From contig NZ_CP116346.1 in NCBI RefSeq assembly GCF_030254645.1, positions 4,071,001 through 4,135,000 on the forward strand: a stretch of 64,000 nucleotides of DNA. The letters run 5' to 3'. The notes under the pieces were generated by a model, which saw nothing but the letters and a program-made list of their open reading frames with translations, was not told where the DNA came from and searched no databases. This DNA comes from Paucibacter sediminis. GTDB taxonomy: Bacteria; Pseudomonadota; Gammaproteobacteria; Burkholderiales; Burkholderiaceae_C. Below, piece after piece: positions 62,675 through 64,000 of the stretch. Every line of letters starts with the position of its first letter. The stretch's first letter is position 1. The position numbers and the translations under genes were made by a program.

Positions 62675-64000
62675 TCAGTCTCCGGCGTCGGTGGCGATGC
62701 GCATGGCCTCGGCCACCGTGGTCTTGCCCTGGCGCACCAGCGCCAGCGCGCCATCGGCCAGGGTCTTGCCGCGCAGGCGCTCGCGCGAGGCGCGCATGAA
62801 GGCCTGGCTGTCGCTGTGAGTGATGGCCAGGGCCATCTCGGTGTCGATCTCCAGCATCTCGTAGATGCCGCGCCGGCAGTGGTAACCGGTGCCGTTGCAG
62901 ACCGAGCAGCCGCGCCCGCGTTGGCTCTGCAGCGGCTTGCCGTCTTCGGCGTTGGCGGCCAGCCAGGCGGCCTCCTGTGGCGAGGGCTCGTGCGGCTCGG
63001 CGCAGTTCTCGCAGATCGCGCGCAGCAGGCGCTGGGCGATCACGGCCTGCAGGCTGGTGGCCACCATGAAGGGCGGCGCGCCCATGTCCAGGAGGCGGAA
63101 GGGGGTGCTGGCGGCGTCCTTGGTGTGCAGGGTGGAGAGCACCATATGGCCGGTGATGGCGGCACGCAGGCCGATCTCGGCGGTCTCGGCATCGCGCATC
63201 TCGCCCACCAGGATCACGTCCGGGTCCTGGCGCAGGGTGGCGCGCAGCACGCGCGAGAAGCTGAGCTCGATCTTCTCGTTCACCTGCACCTGGGTCAGGC
63301 CCGGCAGGCGGTATTCGACCGGGTCTTCCACGGTGATGATCTTGTGCTGCTCGGCGTTGATCTCTGCCAGCGCGGCGTACAAGGTGGTGGTCTTGCCCGA
63401 ACCGGTGGGGCCGGTCACCAGCACCATGCCCGAGATGCGGCCCAGCAGCTCGCGAAAGCGCGCCAGCATCTCATCGGGCATGTGGATCTGGTCCAGGCGC
63501 CGGATCGCCGTGCCCTGGCCCAGCAGGCGCATCACCACCGATTCGCCATACTGGCCGGGCAGGGTGGAGAGGCGCACGTCGATGGTGCGCTCGCGCAGGC
63601 GCAGCGAGAAGCGGCCGTCCTGCGGCAGGCGCTTCTCGGAGATGTCCAGGCCGGCCATCAGCTTGAGGCGCTGGGCGATCGCCGCGGCGATGCGCTTGTC
63701 GGCCTGGGTCTGGGTCTGCAGCACGCCGTCGATGCGGTTGCGTATCAGCAGCTCGGTTTCCTGCGGCTCCACATGCACGTCCGAGGCACCCGCGGCGGCG
63801 GCGTCCTCGAACACCGATTGCAGGAGGCGCACCACCGGCGCGCCCTCCTGGCCCACGCTGGCCTGCAGGGCGCCGAAGTCGACGGCGTCGCCGATGTCCT
63901 TCTCCAGCGCCTTGGCCAGGCCGGAGATCTCCTCGCTGCGCCGGTAATGGCGGTCAAAGGCGGCGGGCAGCTGGCTCTCGGCCACCACCGCCATGCTGAT
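62675..64000 (-). CDS. mshE: MSHA assembly ATPase MshE (5' end beyond window)
   Basis: MshE is the hexameric ATPase that drives MSHA pilus extension. The visible 441 residues have Walker A TGPTGSGKTTTLYAAL, the Asp box, Walker B PDVILVGEMRDAETAE and His box ITGHMVLSTLHTKDAAST. The zinc-binding Cys pairs CENC and CSVCNGTGYHCR lie near the C terminus. The frame is open to the last base, so the N-terminal domain of about 100-150 residues is cut off; that domain binds c-di-GMP in Vibrio MshE. Confidence 0.93.
   Translation of the reverse strand: MSMAVVAESQLPAAFDRHYRRSEEISGLAKALEKDIGDAVDFGALQASVGQEGAPVVRLLQSVFEDAAAAGASDVHVEPQETELLIRNRIDGVLQTQTQADKRIAAAIAQRLKLMAGLDISEKRLPQDGRFSLRLRERTIDVRLSTLPGQYGESVVMRLLGQGTAIRRLDQIHMPDEMLARFRELLGRISGMVLVTGPTGSGKTTTLYAALAEINAEQHKIITVEDPVEYRLPGLTQVQVNEKIELSFSRVLRATLRQDPDVILVGEMRDAETAEIGLRAAITGHMVLSTLHTKDAASTPFRLLDMGAPPFMVATSLQAVIAQRLLRAICENCAEPHEPSPQEAAWLAANAEDGKPLQSQRGRGCSVCNGTGYHCRRGIYEMLEIDTEMALAITHSDSQAFMRASRERLRGKTLADGALALVRQGKTTVAEAMRIATDAGD

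Overview
This window is a GC-rich chromosomal segment. Its gene orders and protein families suggest a betaproteobacterium of the order Burkholderiales, probably near the Roseateles/Pelomonas/Rubrivivax group. The pointers are the run trpB-trpA-accD-folC-SPOR protein-cvpA-purF-metZ-gltX, a two-domain LexA with a CTGT-N8-CAG-type SOS box, a PEP-CTERM protein, a Bug/TctC-type binding protein and an MSHA pilus cluster. The placement is an inference; there is no rRNA or species marker in the window. No phage, insertion sequence, plasmid or CRISPR array was seen. Most of the window is ordinary, densely packed core chromosome.

Region 1 (1-9924, plus strand) is a housekeeping run: the end of tryptophan synthesis (trpB, trpA), the acetyl-CoA carboxylase subunit accD, folate polyglutamylation (folC), a SPOR-domain cell-division protein, cvpA, purine synthesis (purF), methionine synthesis (metZ) and gltX. 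Region 2 (9925-10930) holds six tRNA genes arranged as two tandem Ala-Glu-Asp triplets, closed by a clear intrinsic terminator. Region 3 (10932-14388) holds lexA with a small helix-hairpin-helix gene, a divergent L-asparaginase whose start abuts the SOS box, and a peroxide-sensing ohrR-ohr pair divergent from a DUF1304 membrane protein, with an OhrR-like operator between them.

Region 4 (14393-22667, minus strand) is one long likely operon: queF, a SET-domain protein, dapC, dapD, a pilU-type ATPase, dapE, prmB and an ABC-F ATPase. Many of its junctions overlap by 4 bases. Region 5 (22747-32475, plus strand except for one gene) carries smc-zipA, a CNNM/CBS membrane protein, a minus-strand secreted coiled-coil/head-repeat protein, a PEP-CTERM exported protein and ligA.

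Region 6 (32447-41209) is a complete aldarate catabolic locus. GudD and GarD dehydrate glucarate and galactarate to 5-keto-4-deoxyglucarate, KdgD converts this to 2-oxoglutarate semialdehyde, and a dehydrogenase gives 2-oxoglutarate. A GudP-type permease and an orphan TctC binding protein lie in the same operon, and a GntR/FCD repressor has matching palindromes at both promoters. Region 7 (41225-51195) is mixed: an EamA permease coupled to an Ada-AlkA fusion, a periplasmic binding protein next to a LytS/LytR-type two-component pair, algC-waaA for surface polysaccharide, a DUF2938 membrane protein and an AcoR-like regulator without an AAA+ domain.

Region 8 (51296-64000, minus strand) is an MSHA-type IV pilus operon read in the order mshE, G, A, C, D, O, P, Q, I, a PilN-like gene, J, K, L. 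mshE is cut by the window edge. Nothing seen here is clearly a new system. The most unusual points are the SOS box at the asparaginase start, the anchorless head-repeat protein beside a PEP-CTERM gene, the AAA-less AcoR-like regulator, the duplicated tRNA array and the compact MSHA gene order.
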